IMG/VR virus record: IMGVR_UViG_3300042335_000815 | Span: 1 to 64,000 of that record | Direction: 5' to 3' (one strand) | DNA length: 64,000 nucleotides | Origin: a virus | In this document: positions 32,656 through 42,331 of the stretch, in pieces | Layout: every line of letters starts with the position of its first letter | Numbering within the stretch: the first letter of the stretch is position 1 | Notes under the pieces: generated by a model | Told to the model about the DNA's origin: nothing | Database searches by the model: none | Seen by the model: only the letters and a program-made list of their open reading frames with translations | Translations under genes and position numbers: made by a program

Positions 32656-35600
32656 TTAGGCGACTCGGTAAAATGCGGTGGCACGCCATTGGATCGTCTC
32701 GGAGGCCGCGCCCGTGACTTCCAACTGAAGTGCGTGGTTGACCGTATCCGCCGTCAGCGCGAAAGACCAAGTTGGCGAGCCTGCGCTTTGGTCGGTGCCG
32801 AGCGTCTGCACAGTGCCTATGAGCGAGGTGTTGTTGCTGCCGTCCCTACGGATGCCGAGGAAGCGGCGGGCGACGAGCCATTTGTCCTGCGTGTCGGAGC
32901 GGCGGGCAACCAAGAGGATGTCTACGGCCAAGGCGGTGTTGGCGGCGATGGTGAAGCGGTCTGATGCGGTGCCGCTGGCATCCAGAGTGAGGATGGTCGC
33001 CGTGGCGTTGGTGGTTTGGCCACCCCAAAAAACAGAATTAAAAGGGCGAGCAAAAAAGCAGCCGCGCAAATTTGCAGCAATAGTTGCTCCAACAGATGTG
33101 CTATTTTGAGCACTTGCCGATGATCCTTGGCCCAAACTGGTAGCGGAGGTGCCGCTTGCGTTTGCGCTTCTCCCAAAAGCGGAGGCATTACTAGACGCGG
33201 TGGAAGCGCTATTTCCAACGCACGTTGAATCTGTGCCACTTCCAGTGCTTGATCTTCCAATCGAAATAGCAGCAACTCCTGCATTAGCTCCCTGTCCTAT
33301 GGCAACTCCGCCCTGATTCCCAGCGGTGGTATTTTGACCAATCGCCACGGCACCATCCCCCCCGCTGGCTACTTGCGTGGCCGCCGTCCGTGACGGCTGA
33401 ATGTTAATCGCATTGGTTCCCAAAGCCGTAGTAGTCGGAGCCAGCCCGACATAAAAAGCCCCCGTAGGCCGCGAGAGCGGGTTGGCGTAGACGAGCTTGC
33501 CCGCCGTATCGTCCCACTTGATGAAGGGGTCTGCGGAGTCGATGGTGCCGCCGTCATCGGCAACGAGATCGCTGCCGCTCACGCTCAAGACATCTGCGGT
33601 GGATGCGCCGACTGCGGTGATGCCCGATCCCGTAGCCGACAACTCCCCCGCCGAAAGCGAAAGGCCCGATCCAATTTGGATCTCCTCTATGGCACCCGCG
33701 CTGGCGCTCGTCCTTCCCAAAATTCTTGCGGTGGATTGCGTGAGGCCCGATGAGGTGATGGAGCCAGAGGCGGCTGCGCCGAGGTTGGTGCGAGTGGTTG
33801 CCTTGTGAGTAGATGCGCTTGCCCCCGTGATGTCTATTGGCCCCGCCACAGCAAGCTCCGCGCCAACATCCACTGGCAGCGAGGACTGGATGTAATTTCG
33901 GCTCGCTCCTACGCCAATGCCGATATAAGAGTTATCTTTGTTGAAATAAAACGAGTTCGCTTGGTTGCCCGTGTTGTTGTAAACGGCAAAGCCAACATCA
34001 CCGCCTCCATTTCCTTCAATTCGCAAGATTTCGCCATCGCTTGGTGAATTAAGTTCTAAGCCAGCGAACTGCACGGAATCCGTTGTGCCAAGGTCTTGAT
34101 TGATATTGGCAAACGGATCGCTTCCACCAGCAATCGCGGCAACTCCGCCCGAAAGCGTAAGCTCATCGCCGTTATCGGGAACTTGTGCGCCATCGCCGCT
34201 CGTCTTGGTGGCTTGGTTTGACGGATTGGCTGCGTTCCAAGCGTCCAGCACGGTATCCACATCATCTACACCATCAAAGGTTAGGGTAATGCTATTGCCC
34301 GCCGTCCCTGCGGTGTCTGCCGTGATTGTTACTTCTTCGGAAAAAGTTTCACTGTCTCCGATGCCCGTGTAGCTGGCGGCAACGGCGGGTGTGCCTGCGA
34401 GGTGACTTGCGGCATGAAGATTCGGGTCGCGGTCATCCGAAAGCCGCGCATCGTTCCCCTCGCAAAAGCTCCCTGCCGCCGTGCCGAATGAACCCGCCTC
34501 AATTACGCCGTTGGTGCCTGTGCGAAGCGGGAGGTTGGCGGTGGTGCCGACATTTACTTCGGAGCCTGTGTGGGTGTGGGTATCGACGGGGATGAGCGCC
34601 CAACTGCCCCCGCTGCCACCACCCGAACGCAAGCGGTATCGCTGCCCTGTCGCCGTGATTGTGACGTGCGTGTTGTAAACAAGCGGCGAAAGATTTGCCA
34701 CGCTGCGAACCGTAATCGGGCCACTCATTGTGCTGCCGCTCACAATGACGTAGGTGTCGCCAAGCAGGGTGCCTTCCGCTTGTGTCGGCAGCGTCAGCGT
34801 GATGCCACTGGCATTAGTGTTGGAAACCACAAACTGCCTTGCGCGATTTGCTGGTAGTGTTTGATTGGCGCTGTAGGTGGCGCTTGCCACCGAGAAAATC
34901 GTTTGCCCATTGATTTGATGCGCGGCGAGGGCATCCGTCTCGCCTGTGTGGTGGGACGATCCGTGAAGCGTGGGCTGGCGGCTGTCGGAAAAGCGAGGGT
35001 CGCTACCCTCCGCAAACTGCCCAGCCCCCGTCCCAAATGCCCCGGCCTCGACCGCGCCCCCGCTGCCAGTTTTGAGCGGGAGGCCGCTGCTTGTGCCGAC
35101 TTTGAGGTTGTCGCCGACAAACAAAAACGTGTCGCGTGCGCGGCCAATTACGTCGGCAATTTTTGCCTTGTCCACATCGCCGCTCCACGCCGACAGCCAC
35201 GGCCACGCGGCGTTGTCATTGTCGCTGGATTCGATGATGTTGGCCGTGATGGGCGAGCCGTCCGTCATGTGCCAACGGGCATTTTCAAAAAACACACTGT
35301 AGCCAGAGGTTGTGCTGTAAACGGGCTTGGTGTTGATGAACAGGTCGGGCATCGGGTAATAAATGCCGTCACCATCGTCAAACGCACTCATCGTGAAGGC
35401 GGCGCGTGCGTCGTTTGTGCTGCTGTCGATTTCGGAGCCGTCGAGAATAACGGCGCCAGTCTCGCCATTAACCGAGGACACGCCGCTGGCCGGGGCCGCG
35501 CCCCATTCGGGAAGACCGCCGCTTGATACTTTGAGGATCTGGCCCGTTGTGCCGATGCCAAGGCGAATGGCCTGTGTGTCGTTGCGTGTGAGCAAGTCGC

Positions 35601-35796
35601 CCGCCGTGGTCAGCGTCTCGATGCCCGTTCCCGCTGGCCCTTGCGCCCCGGTTGGCCCTTGCGCCCCGGTTGGCCCGGCTTGGCCTTGGACGCCTTGATC
35701 GGAGAAGGTAATGTCGTACGAGACCACATTACCGGCAATAGCCCCGGTAGCAGTCTGGGTTTCACCCCAAGTGATCTCGTAAACCTTGAGTTGCAT
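32656..35796 (-). CDS. Tail fibre protein with collagen-like and YadA-like repeats, 1046 aa
   Basis: The N-terminus (about residues 35-55) has collagen-like GPTGAQGPTGAQGPAG triplets after a short domain. The middle has SLPVD, GGVAAIAGGSD and Gly-Thr-rich repeats. Near residue 830-900 a run of about six short 14-residue units of the form S..xxAxGRSA.A.GT is typical of YadA-like or trimeric autotransporter head repeats, which form a left-handed beta roll. The C-terminal ~100 residues differ and are probably the receptor-binding tip. Three-fold fibre is likely. This is the best candidate receptor-binding protein. Confidence 0.75.
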   Translation of the reverse strand: MQLKVYEITWGETQTATGAIAGNVVSYDITFSDQGVQGQAGPTGAQGPTGAQGPAGTGIETLTTAGDLLTRNDTQAIRLGIGTTGQILKVSSGGLPEWGAAPASGVSSVNGETGAVILDGSEIDSSTNDARAAFTMSAFDDGDGIYYPMPDLFINTKPVYSTTSGYSVFFENARWHMTDGSPITANIIESSDNDNAAWPWLSAWSGDVDKAKIADVIGRARDTFLFVGDNLKVGTSSGLPLKTGSGGAVEAGAFGTGAGQFAEGSDPRFSDSRQPTLHGSSHHTGETDALAAHQINGQTIFSVASATYSANQTLPANRARQFVVSNTNASGITLTLPTQAEGTLLGDTYVIVSGSTMSGPITVRSVANLSPLVYNTHVTITATGQRYRLRSGGGSGGSWALIPVDTHTHTGSEVNVGTTANLPLRTGTNGVIEAGSFGTAAGSFCEGNDARLSDDRDPNLHAASHLAGTPAVAASYTGIGDSETFSEEVTITADTAGTAGNSITLTFDGVDDVDTVLDAWNAANPSNQATKTSGDGAQVPDNGDELTLSGGVAAIAGGSDPFANINQDLGTTDSVQFAGLELNSPSDGEILRIEGNGGGDVGFAVYNNTGNQANSFYFNKDNSYIGIGVGASRNYIQSSLPVDVGAELAVAGPIDITGASASTHKATTRTNLGAAASGSITSSGLTQSTARILGRTSASAGAIEEIQIGSGLSLSAGELSATGSGITAVGASTADVLSVSGSDLVADDGGTIDSADPFIKWDDTAGKLVYANPLSRPTGAFYVGLAPTTTALGTNAINIQPSRTAATQVASGGDGAVAIGQNTTAGNQGGVAIGQGANAGVAAISIGRSSTGSGTDSTCVGNSASTASSNASAFGRSANASGTSATSLGQGSSASAQNSTSVGATIAANLRGCFFARPFNSVFWGGQTTNATATILTLDASGTASDRFTIAANTALAVDILLVARRSDTQDKWLVARRFLGIRRDGSNNTSLIGTVQTLGTDQSAGSPTWSFALTADTVNHALQLEVTGAASETIQWRATAFYRVA

Positions 35797-36156
35797 CTAG
35801 ACGGCCTTGGGTCCGGCGGCCACAAGTTCAAAGGTTCCGGAGACTAGCGTGGCGCGGGTGCCCGAAGCCGTCTTGACCTTGATACCGCGATAATACTTGC
35901 CCGGCTCAATGAATTCCTCTGCCGGGACTGAGAGAGTGATCTCTCCCGACTCGGGGTCGGAAGGAGTGAAAGTCTTAAAAATGTAGGCCTCGTCGTCGGC
36001 CCAGTTCAGGTCTTTGGTGATGACCAGATAAAATTCCCAGCCGGTAATATCACGAGGCGTGGCGGGGTTGGTATCAGGTTCGTTGATTTTAACGACGGCC
36101 GCCCAGTCGTCTTTGACTGGGTGGACCACATTGTCGACGATATAAGGTTCGGCCAT
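35797..36156 (-). CDS. Hypothetical beta-rich virion protein, 119 aa
   Basis: An Ig-like or jelly-roll type pattern of alternating strands (for example GWEFYLVITKD and GEITLSVPAEEF). Lies between the capsid gene and the long fibre gene, and abuts the latter. Could attach the fibre to the particle. Not recognised at family level. Confidence 0.5.
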   Translation of the reverse strand: MAEPYIVDNVVHPVKDDWAAVVKINEPDTNPATPRDITGWEFYLVITKDLNWADDEAYIFKTFTPSDPESGEITLSVPAEEFIEPGKYYRGIKVKTASGTRATLVSGTFELVAAGPKAV

Positions 36157-36216
36157 TGTTTGAAGGTTGGAGGGGGAGGGCTGTTACACCCTCCCCCAAC
36201 AACATGAACTAACTAC

Positions 36217-37383
36217 TTAGCTGCAGGCGACCAGACCGAGGTCGGCAGCCTTACCCGGGCAACGCGCGTGCATGATCGCGTAACCCCACTCCGGACGAAC
36301 CGGCTTCGAGCCCGAGGACAGGACGCCACGGAAGTATCCGATGGTGCCATCCGGGTTCTCGTTGCGGTCGCGGATGTTGAGCCACTTGAAGTCACCGCGA
36401 TAGCTCACGGCGTCGAACTTAGTGTTGCCGCCAGGATTAGTGATCGGGGCCGGGATGACCGACTTGAACACGTCCTTGTGGAACACGATCGAGACTTCGA
36501 AGTGCGCGCCCTCGTAGGCCGGATTAACGACCCATTCGGTGACGCCGCCGACCGTCTGCTTGACGTACGGCTGCACTTCGACCCAGGCACCGCTGACGAA
36601 GTTGTAGCGGGGCATGAAGTCGTCGATGATGTGGTAATATCCCTTGTAGGTACGCTCCACGCCCAAAGGAGCGAGGAGATCGTTGGCCTTGGTGCTGTAG
36701 CGATAGTCCTCGCGATCCGTAGAAATACTGCGGATCAGGTCGTAGGAGGTTTCGCTGGAGCAGATCAGACCGAAGACCGGCGTGCCGTTTTCGCGGCCGA
36801 GCGGGTCGTTGCCAGCGCCGTCGCGAATGAGGCTCATGCGGACCTTATCCAGGACCGGCTGAACCAGTTTCGACGTCGGGATGGTGGTCGGGAACGCAGC
36901 CGAATTCTCGGGCAGCGCGCTGGTGACAACCATCTTGTGGTTGGCGATACGGACGTACTCGTCACGGTAGCGGTTTTTCCACGCATAGCTGGTATTCTCG
37001 GTGAGAATACGGAACACGTGGCTGAGCTGATCTTTAGCCCTCCAGGAGTAACGAAGATCGTTAACGCAGATCGCGGGCGACTGAATCGCCGTCTGCTGGA
37101 GGTTGTAGGTAGCCAGCTTCTGGTAGAAGTTGACGACCGAGGCCGAAGGCACGCAGGAGCCAGAACCGGTGCCGGTGCTGAATCCGACGTTACCCCACGA
37201 AAGAGCCGTTTCCGGCAGCGAACGGGAGTAGGTCAACACGGAGACTTCGTAACCCATTTGATCGGGCCAAGTTTCCTGTTCAACCAGTTTCAACCAAGGA
37301 CTTGTGTTGAGCGATTTCTTGTAAATGTCAGGGCCGATGCGTCCGCTCTCCGTCGCCAGCCACTCATTGATATCATAAGCCAT
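36217..37383 (-). CDS. Major capsid protein (candidate)
   Basis: 388 residues, well within the normal range for HK97-fold capsid proteins, next to a scaffold gene, and with a strong ribosome binding site (AAGGAGGAAT about 6 bases from the ATG), as for an abundant protein. The N-terminus (MAYDINEWLATESGRIG) and TW...ALSWGN segments recall podoviral capsid proteins, but no decisive motif is visible. Assigned by order (portal, scaffold, capsid), size and translation signal. Confidence 0.75.
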   Translation of the reverse strand: MAYDINEWLATESGRIGPDIYKKSLNTSPWLKLVEQETWPDQMGYEVSVLTYSRSLPETALSWGNVGFSTGTGSGSCVPSASVVNFYQKLATYNLQQTAIQSPAICVNDLRYSWRAKDQLSHVFRILTENTSYAWKNRYRDEYVRIANHKMVVTSALPENSAAFPTTIPTSKLVQPVLDKVRMSLIRDGAGNDPLGRENGTPVFGLICSSETSYDLIRSISTDREDYRYSTKANDLLAPLGVERTYKGYYHIIDDFMPRYNFVSGAWVEVQPYVKQTVGGVTEWVVNPAYEGAHFEVSIVFHKDVFKSVIPAPITNPGGNTKFDAVSYRGDFKWLNIRDRNENPDGTIGYFRGVLSSGSKPVRPEWGYAIMHARCPGKAADLGLVACS

Positions 37384-37653
37384 AAATATTCCTCCTTAAG
37401 GAAATGTTTAGGTTTCGGGTTTGGCGCGAAATGGTCGCGGGGCACACTTTGTGCCTGCGGTTTTCGTGCCGTGGATTTCTCCGTCCCGAGCCAGGGAGGA
37501 GGCAGGCCATGAGGACCCGCCGTTTAAGCTCTACAAATTGTGACTGCTAGAACGAGGTTATGGTCCCGAGCGAACCCGCATGAGTTTCAGTTCCTCATGC
37601 TAGAACGAAGTTACTATAATGGGTGTTTGTCACCCGTCAAATAAAAGTTAGAC
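37384..37653 (-). promoter_or_regulatory. Capsid gene leader with operator-bearing promoter and repeats
   Basis: On the minus strand: TTGACG (37640-37635), a 16-base spacer with GGTGACAAACACC (37634-37622) and TATAGT (37618-37613). The transcript leader is about 220 bases. It contains direct repeats GCTAGAACGAGGTTA (37546-37560) and GCTAGAACGAAGTTA (37599-37613, one mismatch), and a hairpin GCATGAG/CTCATGC at 37578-37600. The AAGGAGG site lies just before the ATG. A structured leader could protect the capsid mRNA or serve as a processing site. Confidence 0.7.
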
Positions 37654-38835
37654 TCAACCGAATCTTTTCTCGATCGCCTCAAGAAACCCTCCGGTTCCGG
37701 TATCCGGAACGCTGGTATCCGCGTTGCCGGATACTTTGGGGGTAGCCTTTTTATATTTGGAAAGAGCCTTCTCCAAATCGGCAACCTTGGCGTTGGCCTC
37801 GCCCAACTGGCCGACAACATGCGGCAAGAGCAGTCCGGAATAGACGGCGTAGGCACGTTCATCCGGAGGGGCGTCAAAGTAATTAGTCTCTTTGGCGAAG
37901 CGACGTGCGTCCTCCACCACTTTGGAGTCCAAAGCTGTGACAAACGTCTTGTCGCCGAAAAGCTCATTCCAAGTGCGGTCGACGGCTGCGCCCATTTCGG
38001 CAACGGCGGCTTTGGACTGCTCGGCTTCGTAAACAGCGCGACGTTGTTCCATCTCCTGCATCGCGGCGGATGCATTCGAGCGCAAAAAGTCCCGGCGCTT
38101 AGAGACGTCAGACAAGTCGTCCGACATACGGTAAAGACGGATGCGATCCCGCTCGCTGAAATCAGCGGCCATTTCAGTCAGGGCGTCACTGCCTTCAGAG
38201 ACCGATTCATCGTGTAGGGCGCTGACGAGTTTGCGGGTATCAATTTTGTATTTGGAAGCCAGAGCGGCGGCCGAGTCCAAAATAGCTTGGGTGGGCTCCA
38301 GAACAGCGCGCTTGAATTCGGGGGTTGCCTCCACACGGGTTATAGCAATCTCCTGTTCATACTCGCTCAACTGAGAGCGCAGTTGCTCCAGTTCTTCGGA
38401 ATTTTGGGAGCCAGACTTGGCTTCCTCGACGGTTTTTTCCAGTTCGGCTACCCGGGACTTGTAGGTCTTTAACTCGGACTTGAGTTCCTTGAACTTGGCT
38501 CCGGCGGACGCAGACATGTTCTTGGACTCTTCATCGTCCTCAGTCTCTTGCTCCGGTTCTGATTCCTTGGCGGGTTCTTCTTCCTTGGTTTCTGGCGTCT
38601 CCTCCGAAGTTTTACCTTCCTCCTGCTCTGCCTCGACTTCCCCTGCCTGTTTTTGCTCCCACGGAGGAGTCTCTTCCCCCTTCTCGAACTTTTCGAGGCG
38701 GTCGGTCAGCCAAGTGGCGAAGTCGCCATCAGATTGCGGTACATTGTCGACGGTGGACGAAGGCGTCTCCTGGGTGGGGGACGGCATCGATGTAGGTTCA
38801 GCTTGGGCCGGTGCGGCCTCGGTTTCGTTAGACAT
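37654..38835 (-). CDS. Scaffolding protein (candidate)
   Basis: 393 residues. The N-terminal third is very acidic, rich in Glu, Pro, Ser and Thr, and disordered. A predicted coiled coil follows at about 110-165, then helical segments. The C-terminus is Pro/Thr-rich with KKAT. This is the usual layout of phage scaffolding proteins and it lies directly upstream of the capsid gene. No protease motif is seen. Confidence 0.75.
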   Translation of the reverse strand: MSNETEAAPAQAEPTSMPSPTQETPSSTVDNVPQSDGDFATWLTDRLEKFEKGEETPPWEQKQAGEVEAEQEEGKTSEETPETKEEEPAKESEPEQETEDDEESKNMSASAGAKFKELKSELKTYKSRVAELEKTVEEAKSGSQNSEELEQLRSQLSEYEQEIAITRVEATPEFKRAVLEPTQAILDSAAALASKYKIDTRKLVSALHDESVSEGSDALTEMAADFSERDRIRLYRMSDDLSDVSKRRDFLRSNASAAMQEMEQRRAVYEAEQSKAAVAEMGAAVDRTWNELFGDKTFVTALDSKVVEDARRFAKETNYFDAPPDERAYAVYSGLLLPHVVGQLGEANAKVADLEKALSKYKKATPKVSGNADTSVPDTGTGGFLEAIEKRFG

Positions 38836-38838
38836 AAA

Positions 38839-39120
38839 TTATTGTTGGAAGGTGTTTTCCCACGGCTCGGGAAGCTTCTTACGCGGGTCCGTGGGTTCTT
38901 CGGTGAGCTTCTGCAAAGCCCGGTGAAAATCGTAGTAGCCTGCATTGCGCGCATGTTGCAAAGCAGCCGAAGTCATGGCGTCGGTTCCTGCGGACGGAGC
39001 CATACGCGGGAAGTTGCTGTGTAAAAGAACTTCGAGGGCATCGCGCATAGGCGCAGAAGCTAACGCTCGTCGTAGTGACATCCGGAGTTCCGGATCTTCA
39101 TTCCATTCTTTTAGAGTCAT
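38839..39120 (-). CDS. Small structural-block protein, 93 aa
   Basis: ATG at 39120 overlaps the upstream stop (TAATG); a longer frame starts at 39141. Helical with a Met/Leu-rich N-terminus and a repeat of Ala. Lies between portal and scaffold genes, where head completion proteins or scaffold helpers are often encoded. Not recognised at family level. Confidence 0.5.
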   Translation of the reverse strand: MTLKEWNEDPELRMSLRRALASAPMRDALEVLLHSNFPRMAPSAGTDAMTSAALQHARNAGYYDFHRALQKLTEEPTDPRKKLPEPWENTFQQ

Positions 39121-39356
39121 TACCAAGCTTTGCAGGCCCAATAGGCTGCACTAAGTTTGCTGTGATTTTTGGTGTCGCAGCCGTGTCGAGCACGGAAAGA
39201 TTTGCGGCGTTCCGGAATGTTTTTCTTAATAGTCATGTTCGGGTCGCCGAACATAATCGATTTGGTCTTACCCCCTTCGGAAGCGAGCACCTTGAATTTC
39301 TTACGTCCGTGGCCAGGCTCGCCCTGCTGAATCCTGCGCGGTTTGTTTACTTGCAT
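39120..39356 (-). CDS. Small basic conserved viral protein, 78 aa
   Basis: Start at 39356, directly after the portal stop. Contains KKFKVLASEGGKTKSIMFGD, FRARHGCD and a closing YWACKAW. This pattern of a basic start, GD, FRARH-x-C and YW-x-C-x-W is one I recall from small proteins of many tailed and large DNA viruses near portal genes. A zinc-binding or DNA-binding structural protein is possible. Function unknown. Confidence 0.6.
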   Translation of the reverse strand: MQVNKPRRIQQGEPGHGRKKFKVLASEGGKTKSIMFGDPNMTIKKNIPERRKSFRARHGCDTKNHSKLSAAYWACKAW

Positions 39357-39357
39357 C

Positions 39358-41604
39358 CTAGAAACGGGGTTGGCTGATCTTGCTTGCCACTTCCGCATCG
39401 CGAAGAGCCATCTTCTGGCGAATCTCGGCGGCGCGCATGTTGAGTTTTGCGCTGTGAACTTCCTGCATCATCTGCAGTTTTATCTGATGTTCCTGCAGCT
39501 TCTGCTGCAACCGAATGGCAAAATCGTCGTTCTGCTGCTGCTGTTGCGGTTGCCCACCCTGATCTTGCCGGGGTTGTTCCTGAAGTTTTTGGACGTGCTT
39601 GACGCTGTTGTTGACGATTTCTCCGAACTGCTGCAAAGCCTGGCGCAGCATAGCGCCCTCTTCGGGGATCGTCGTGTCCTGCGACACATACTCGACGTGC
39701 TGGGTGGTGTGCCCGAACACGGTGACCAAGAATCCGACTACTTCCTCCGGAGTGACTGCGCCCTCGTCGACTGACTGCGCCACTTCGCCAAGAGCGGCCA
39801 AATGGACCTTGGCGTGTTCGAGGTGATTCTCGTTGGGGAGAATCTGAATCTCCGAACCCGAGCGCATCTCGTTGTTTTCGAGCATGGCCACCTTGACGTC
39901 GATGACCGGGCGGGACTCCGCATCCGGAGGCGGGGCGTAGCGATCCGCCAAGTCATATCCGAAACGTGCAGCGACGCGGTCGCGAATAGCGGCCTTGCGC
40001 CCGTATTCATCAAAGCCAGGCATGAGCTGCGTAAGTTCGTCGGTGGCCAGAAGGCGAGCCGCTTCGGACCCCGAGCCGATCGCGCGCACTGGGCGCACGG
40101 AATCGATGTCAATTGAAGCGATGGCTTCCGGAGGAACTCCCCGCATGTAGCAACGCTCCTTGAATTCAAGAATTTCGCGGCTACCGGCCTCGCCCGCCAC
40201 GTAGCACCCGCAGACAAAACGCCGCACGGTCTCCTTGAGCACCCGGCCCCAGGGTTCATAAAATAGGTTCAGAGCAGCCAGTGACAGACGAGCCTGTCCG
40301 GAAAGAATGGCCTGAGTCTCGAGCTTGGTTTTCTCTCGGTTGTCGTTGATGGCTGACTTAGCTCCCTCATAGACGCCGGTCTTGACCTGCATCTGCGTCA
40401 CCAGATCGGCGAGGAACGGCATAGCCGACCTGCTGACGTCGGGCATGGCGCGCTCGACGACATTGACAGTGCCGGGAGCGAGGACCGAGTAAGGTCCATA
40501 GTAAGTAAAGTTCAGATCTTCCAGTGCCTGCTCATCGCTGGGCTGGAGCAGAAGGGTCGAACTCAGCATCGCCCCGTCAGCCATCTGGCAACGGAGGCGA
40601 TTGCTGAGTTGGATCTGGGGGAAAATTTTATAACCAAGGCCGCGAATTGAGTGATAGTAGCCGTTGGTTCCGATGCCAAAGGGGAAAAACACGAAAGCCG
40701 AATTGACGTGGCGATACAGGTTCTTCTTCACACACAGGAATTTCTCGGCGTCGTTGTTTTCCAGCGTCATATAATACGACACCGTGCCGTCAAACTCCTT
40801 GACCCAAGCGTGAATGACTTTGACTTCCGAAGCACCGGCTGTTCCGGCAAAGAGGTCGTTGTTCTTGAACTCGCGCTGCAGCGCCTCCCAGTCAGTGAAA
40901 GTGCCAATGGAGTTGGAGCCATTGGTTGCCTTGACCAGGGCTTTGCGAACCTCGTCGACATTCCAGCCCATGTCGGTCGCCGCTTCGGGGTCCTCGATGA
41001 ACTTGTAAAGCTGGTGGACCTGATAGGAGCGCACGCAAATGGCGACCTCAATCTCGTCCTCGCAGGCCAAGGTCTTGCGAGGGATTAGAAAATCGCCAAA
41101 CATCGACACCCGCCAACGCCAGTCGATGTCGTCCTCCCAGTAGGCGATGCCGACGCCGTGGGCCACAAAATTCTGGACCAAAAGCTGGTAGTTGAAATGA
41201 AACTGGGGCCAGGAACGTATAGCCCGCGTCAATTCCTGAGCCAGGATGTCGTTGTACTCGGCACGTTTCTTGGAGTCGCCGAACTCGGTTTTGAGAGTCA
41301 GGAGATGCTCGACCGAGTGGATAAGGTCGATGTAACCGGCCGTGGAACTTTCGAGAATGGCCGAAGCCTCGTCAAAGTTCACGTTGCAGCGGTAGGCCTG
41401 CCCGCTGGCGATCAGATCGGAGTCACTGTATGGAGGGACGCCATCGAACATAGCCTGGATCTCGGCCCTGTTCCGGGATGATTTGTCGTCCGCGTCTTTT
41501 AACTTTTTGTAGATCTCATGCAACGACTTCGAATCCTTGATGCGGTCCCTCGGAGGAGTACCGGATTCCGAAACGTTCTCTAAAAGCGTGTCAGTGGCGT
41601 TCAT
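39358..41604 (-). CDS. Portal protein (podovirus type)
   Basis: 748 residues. Order (after TerL and small proteins, before scaffold and capsid), size, and the helical C-terminal Gln/Met-rich tail after a beta- and alpha-mixed core fit podoviral head-tail connector proteins. The N-terminal ~60 residues include SKSLHEIYKKLKDADDKSSRNRAEIQ, a typical clip or adhesive helix. Glu/Gln-rich coiled segments near 660-740 would line the outer wing or crown. It starts in the end of the upstream gene. Confidence 0.8.
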   Translation of the reverse strand: MNATDTLLENVSESGTPPRDRIKDSKSLHEIYKKLKDADDKSSRNRAEIQAMFDGVPPYSDSDLIASGQAYRCNVNFDEASAILESSTAGYIDLIHSVEHLLTLKTEFGDSKKRAEYNDILAQELTRAIRSWPQFHFNYQLLVQNFVAHGVGIAYWEDDIDWRWRVSMFGDFLIPRKTLACEDEIEVAICVRSYQVHQLYKFIEDPEAATDMGWNVDEVRKALVKATNGSNSIGTFTDWEALQREFKNNDLFAGTAGASEVKVIHAWVKEFDGTVSYYMTLENNDAEKFLCVKKNLYRHVNSAFVFFPFGIGTNGYYHSIRGLGYKIFPQIQLSNRLRCQMADGAMLSSTLLLQPSDEQALEDLNFTYYGPYSVLAPGTVNVVERAMPDVSRSAMPFLADLVTQMQVKTGVYEGAKSAINDNREKTKLETQAILSGQARLSLAALNLFYEPWGRVLKETVRRFVCGCYVAGEAGSREILEFKERCYMRGVPPEAIASIDIDSVRPVRAIGSGSEAARLLATDELTQLMPGFDEYGRKAAIRDRVAARFGYDLADRYAPPPDAESRPVIDVKVAMLENNEMRSGSEIQILPNENHLEHAKVHLAALGEVAQSVDEGAVTPEEVVGFLVTVFGHTTQHVEYVSQDTTIPEEGAMLRQALQQFGEIVNNSVKHVQKLQEQPRQDQGGQPQQQQQNDDFAIRLQQKLQEHQIKLQMMQEVHSAKLNMRAAEIRQKMALRDAEVASKISQPRF

Positions 41605-42068
41605 AAGTTCACCGAGACAGAAAGACGCCGGTCGGCAGACAAGCTGTTGGCGCTAGGAGACACCAAACTTTCTCTGCTCCGAGTTAGCGCCGAGCGGTTG
41701 CGCTGACGCTCATCTTCATCCTCATCTTCTTGAGTTAAGGTCGCCGAAGGTGAGGTGTTTAAAGAAGACTGGTTCGCAGCGCCTCCCGCATTGGAAAAGC
41801 TGTTCATTGAACTAGCGAGAGCCGAGGGCGATTGCCGGGGCTGACGCACGCCGGGGTTAAGACCTAGACCGCCGCCCGGAACTGGAGGCTGCGTGCCCGT
41901 GGTCTGGGTCGTTGCGCTTGCCCAATCCAACCACCGGACACTTTCCGGTCCACGTGTCCGACCATTCCAAGCAGGTTCGGCTGTTGTGCTGATGTTATTA
42001 TCTCTATTCCATTGTTCGAGCGCTCTACGAAACTCTGGAGTATTGCCTTGGCCAGGACGCGGAATCAT
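41601..42068 (-). CDS. Hypothetical structural-block protein, 155 aa
   Basis: Ser/Asn/Thr/Pro-rich, probably disordered, with an acidic run (EDEDEDE). Overlaps the portal gene start by four bases. Possibly a head-interior or decoration protein. Not recognised. Confidence 0.45.
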   Translation of the reverse strand: MIPRPGQGNTPEFRRALEQWNRDNNISTTAEPAWNGRTRGPESVRWLDWASATTQTTGTQPPVPGGGLGLNPGVRQPRQSPSALASSMNSFSNAGGAANQSSLNTSPSATLTQEDEDEDERQRNRSALTRSRESLVSPSANSLSADRRLSVSVNL

Positions 42069-42331
42069 ACAATGCGAGTGTTTGTATCCACCCCGACCGC
42101 CGTACCGCCTAGGTCCGACATAGCTTTGTTTAAGCGGGTGTTACGTTTACGGCGAATACCACCAGTGGTCCGATCAACCTCATAGCCCTCTGGCGCGCTT
42201 TGAAAAGAGTTGCCTCCGGGGCCATAAACGGCGGAGTCGCGGTAGAAATCCGTGCCTCTATTGTGCTCGATAGGTTTGTCTCCGACGTAGTTGCTCCACG
42301 AACGCTGCGTGGTATTGGGACGGTCCTTCAT
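42065..42331 (-). CDS. Hypothetical structural-block protein, 88 aa
   Basis: A small, Arg/Asn/Gly-rich protein. Overlaps both neighbours by four bases (ATGA-type), so it is part of the packaging and portal operon. Role unknown. Confidence 0.5.
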   Translation of the reverse strand: MKDRPNTTQRSWSNYVGDKPIEHNRGTDFYRDSAVYGPGGNSFQSAPEGYEVDRTTGGIRRKRNTRLNKAMSDLGGTAVGVDTNTRIV

